Source: Pseudomonadota bacterium (GTDB lineage: Bacteria; Desulfobacterota; GWC2-55-46; JADFVP01). Taken from it: a stretch of 6,300 bases of DNA. This document shows, one piece after another, positions 4,981 through 6,300 of this stretch; position 1 is the first letter of the stretch; the number at the start of each line of letters is the position of its first letter. The stretch spans positions 1 through 6,300 of the forward strand of contig JADFVP010000249.1 in NCBI GenBank assembly GCA_015222595.1, read 5' to 3'. The position numbers and the translations under genes are program-made. A model generated the notes under the pieces. It did not search any database and was not told the origin of the DNA. It was given only the letters and a program-made list of their open reading frames with translations.

Positions 4981-6300
4981 CTACCCCTTGCTCTTAAAAA
5001 TAACCGTCGAGAGCGGCGGCAGGATTATCTGTAGCGAGTTCGGTCTGTCGTTCCAGGCTCTGCCGGTCGCTTTCACGCCGCCGAGGTTTCCTGAGCCACT
5101 TCCGGCATAGACCGACGAGTCGGTATTTATCACCTCTTCCCAAAAACCGCCGCGCGGCACGCCGACAATATAGTCCTCGCGCGCCATCGGCGTGAAGTTC
5201 GATATCACCAGAAAAATATCTTCTGTGCTACTACCCTTTCTTAAAAAACTTAAGACCGACTGTTCCGAGTTGCAGTAATCTATCCACTCGAAACCGTCGT
5301 TGCCAAAGTCCACCTCAAAGAGCGCTGGCTCTGTCTTGTATAAGAAGTTGAGGTCGCGCACCAGCCGTTGCAGCCCGCCGTGCACAGGGTACTGGAGCAC
5401 GTGCCAGTCGAGGCTATGGTCGTGCGCCCACTCTCCGACCTGCCCGAACTCGCAGCCCATGAAGAGGAGCTTCTTGCCGGGGTGGCCGTACATGTAGCCG
5501 TACAGGGCGCGGAGATTCGCAAACTTCTGCCACTCGTCTCCGGGCATCTTGCCTATCATGGAGCCCTTGCCGTGCACGACTTCGTCGTGCGAGAAGGGGA
5601 GCATGAAGTTCTCAGTGAAGGCGTACCAGATACTGAAGCCGAGCTGGTTGTGGTAGTACTTCCGGTGCACCGGGTCTTTCTTCATGTAGGCGAGCGTGTC
5701 GTGCATCCAGCCCATGTTCCACTTCATACCAAAGCCAAGCCCGCCGATGTGCGTGGGGCGCGAGACCATCGGCCAGTCCGTAGACTCTTCGGCAATCGTC
5801 TGCACGTCCGGGTGCGCCTCGTAGACGGCTTCGTTCAGGCGGCGGACAAAACTTATTGCCTCTAGATTCTCTCTTCCGCCGAACTCGTTCGGTATCCACT
5901 CTCCCTCTTCTCGCGAGTAGTCGAGGTAGAGCATGGAGGCGACTGCGTCAACGCGGAGACCGTCTATGTGATACTGATCGATCCAGAAGAGCGCGCTTGA
6001 GATGAGAAAGGAGCGAACCTCGTTGCGCGAGTAGTTGAAGATAGAGCTTTTCCAGTCCGGGTGAAAACCTTTTTTCGGGTCGGCGTGTTCATAAAGGTGC
6101 GTGCCGTCGAAGTACCCGAGACCGTGCTCGTCGGTGGGGAAGTGCGAAGGAACCCAGTCGAGAATAACGCCGATGCCGTTCTGGTGAAGCGTGTCGATGA
6201 GGTACATAAGCTCTTCGGGCGTTCCGTAGCGCGCAGTCGGTGAGAAGTACCCAAGCGACTGATACCCCCACGAGCCGTAGAACGGATGCGTCATAACAGG
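4981..6300 (-). CDS. glgB: 1,4-alpha-glucan branching enzyme (GlgB), N-terminal part beyond window edge
   Basis: The enzyme makes alpha-1,6 branches in glycogen by cutting an alpha-1,4 glucan chain and transferring it (GH13 family, cytoplasm). The window shows the C-terminal 439 residues, ending at TAG (complement of 4981-4983); the frame is open to base 6300. The ATG at 6292-6294 is internal (context PVMTHPF) and corresponds to about residue 290 of the 728-residue E. coli enzyme, so roughly 290 residues are missing and the total would be near normal. Counting from that Met, the catalytic nucleophile is D116 (DGLRVDAVASM), the acid/base E169 (AEEST) and the third acid D237 (SHDEVVHGK). EGEWIPNEFGGRENLEA (130-146), PGDEWQKFANLRA (251-263) and LLFMGCEFGQ (276-285) are nearly identical to known GlgB. 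The C-terminal beta domain follows (SNFTPMAREDY, INTDSSVYAGSG) and ends LPPLSTVIFKSKG. It converges on the kinase gene; other glg genes may lie to the right. Confidence 0.98.
   Translation of the reverse strand, partial: PVMTHPFYGSWGYQSLGYFSPTARYGTPEELMYLIDTLHQNGIGVILDWVPSHFPTDEHGLGYFDGTHLYEHADPKKGFHPDWKSSIFNYSRNEVRSFLISSALFWIDQYHIDGLRVDAVASMLYLDYSREEGEWIPNEFGGRENLEAISFVRRLNEAVYEAHPDVQTIAEESTDWPMVSRPTHIGGLGFGMKWNMGWMHDTLAYMKKDPVHRKYYHNQLGFSIWYAFTENFMLPFSHDEVVHGKGSMIGKMPGDEWQKFANLRALYGYMYGHPGKKLLFMGCEFGQVGEWAHDHSLDWHVLQYPVHGGLQRLVRDLNFLYKTEPALFEVDFGNDGFEWIDYCNSEQSVLSFLRKGSSTEDIFLVISNFTPMAREDYIVGVPRGGFWEEVINTDSSVYAGSGSGNLGGVKATGRAWNDRPNSLQIILPPLSTVIFKSKG

Noticed and set aside
5368..5865. 165-codon plus-strand frame opposite glgB
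   Set aside because: It is antisense to the highly conserved catalytic part of GlgB; its valine- and histidine-rich product is a typical complement artefact.

Overview
The window is ordinary bacterial chromosome, probably from a Gram-negative with c-type cytochrome respiration. The evidence is a diheme cytochrome c with an export signal, a membrane protein with a CxxCH heme site, an HDFNN-type hybrid histidine kinase and a glycogen branching enzyme. Kinases with this kind of two-helix membrane module and small tethered cytochromes like this one are, from memory, common in Desulfobacterota/Nitrospirota-like lineages, but the taxon cannot be fixed from 6.3 kb. There is no sign of phage, IS element, CRISPR array, tRNA or rRNA.

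Layout. 1-693 (+) is the C-terminal part of a glucose/sorbosone dehydrogenase-like (PQQ-type beta-propeller) protein. 694-1137 has no gene; it holds a possible promoter, a good intrinsic terminator, a dyad and the leader of the next gene. 1138-1710 (+) is a secreted diheme cytochrome c starting at TTG, followed by a 13-bp-stem terminator. 1869-2642 (+) is a four-helix membrane protein with one c-type heme site, closed by a textbook terminator and then a run of ten Gs. 2643-2959 holds that terminator, a strong sigma70-like promoter and a leader of about 105 nt. 2960-4873 (+) is a 637-residue hybrid histidine kinase whose membrane domain is a tandem triplication of one two-helix unit. 4981-6300 (-), convergent with the kinase, is the C-terminal 439 residues of GlgB.

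Working together. The first three genes all suit periplasmic oxidation and electron transfer: a quinoprotein-like sugar dehydrogenase, a soluble diheme cytochrome and a membrane-anchored heme protein. Terminators between them argue for separate transcription units, so the link is plausible but not shown. The kinase has its own promoter, is clearly more AT-rich than its neighbours in the membrane part, and has no partner regulator in view; its signal and target are unknown. GlgB belongs to glycogen metabolism and probably to another operon to the right.

I did not find a clearly new system. The most unusual features are the triplicated sensor module, the membrane c-heme protein of unassigned function, and a promoter-terminator pair that could mark a very short RNA.
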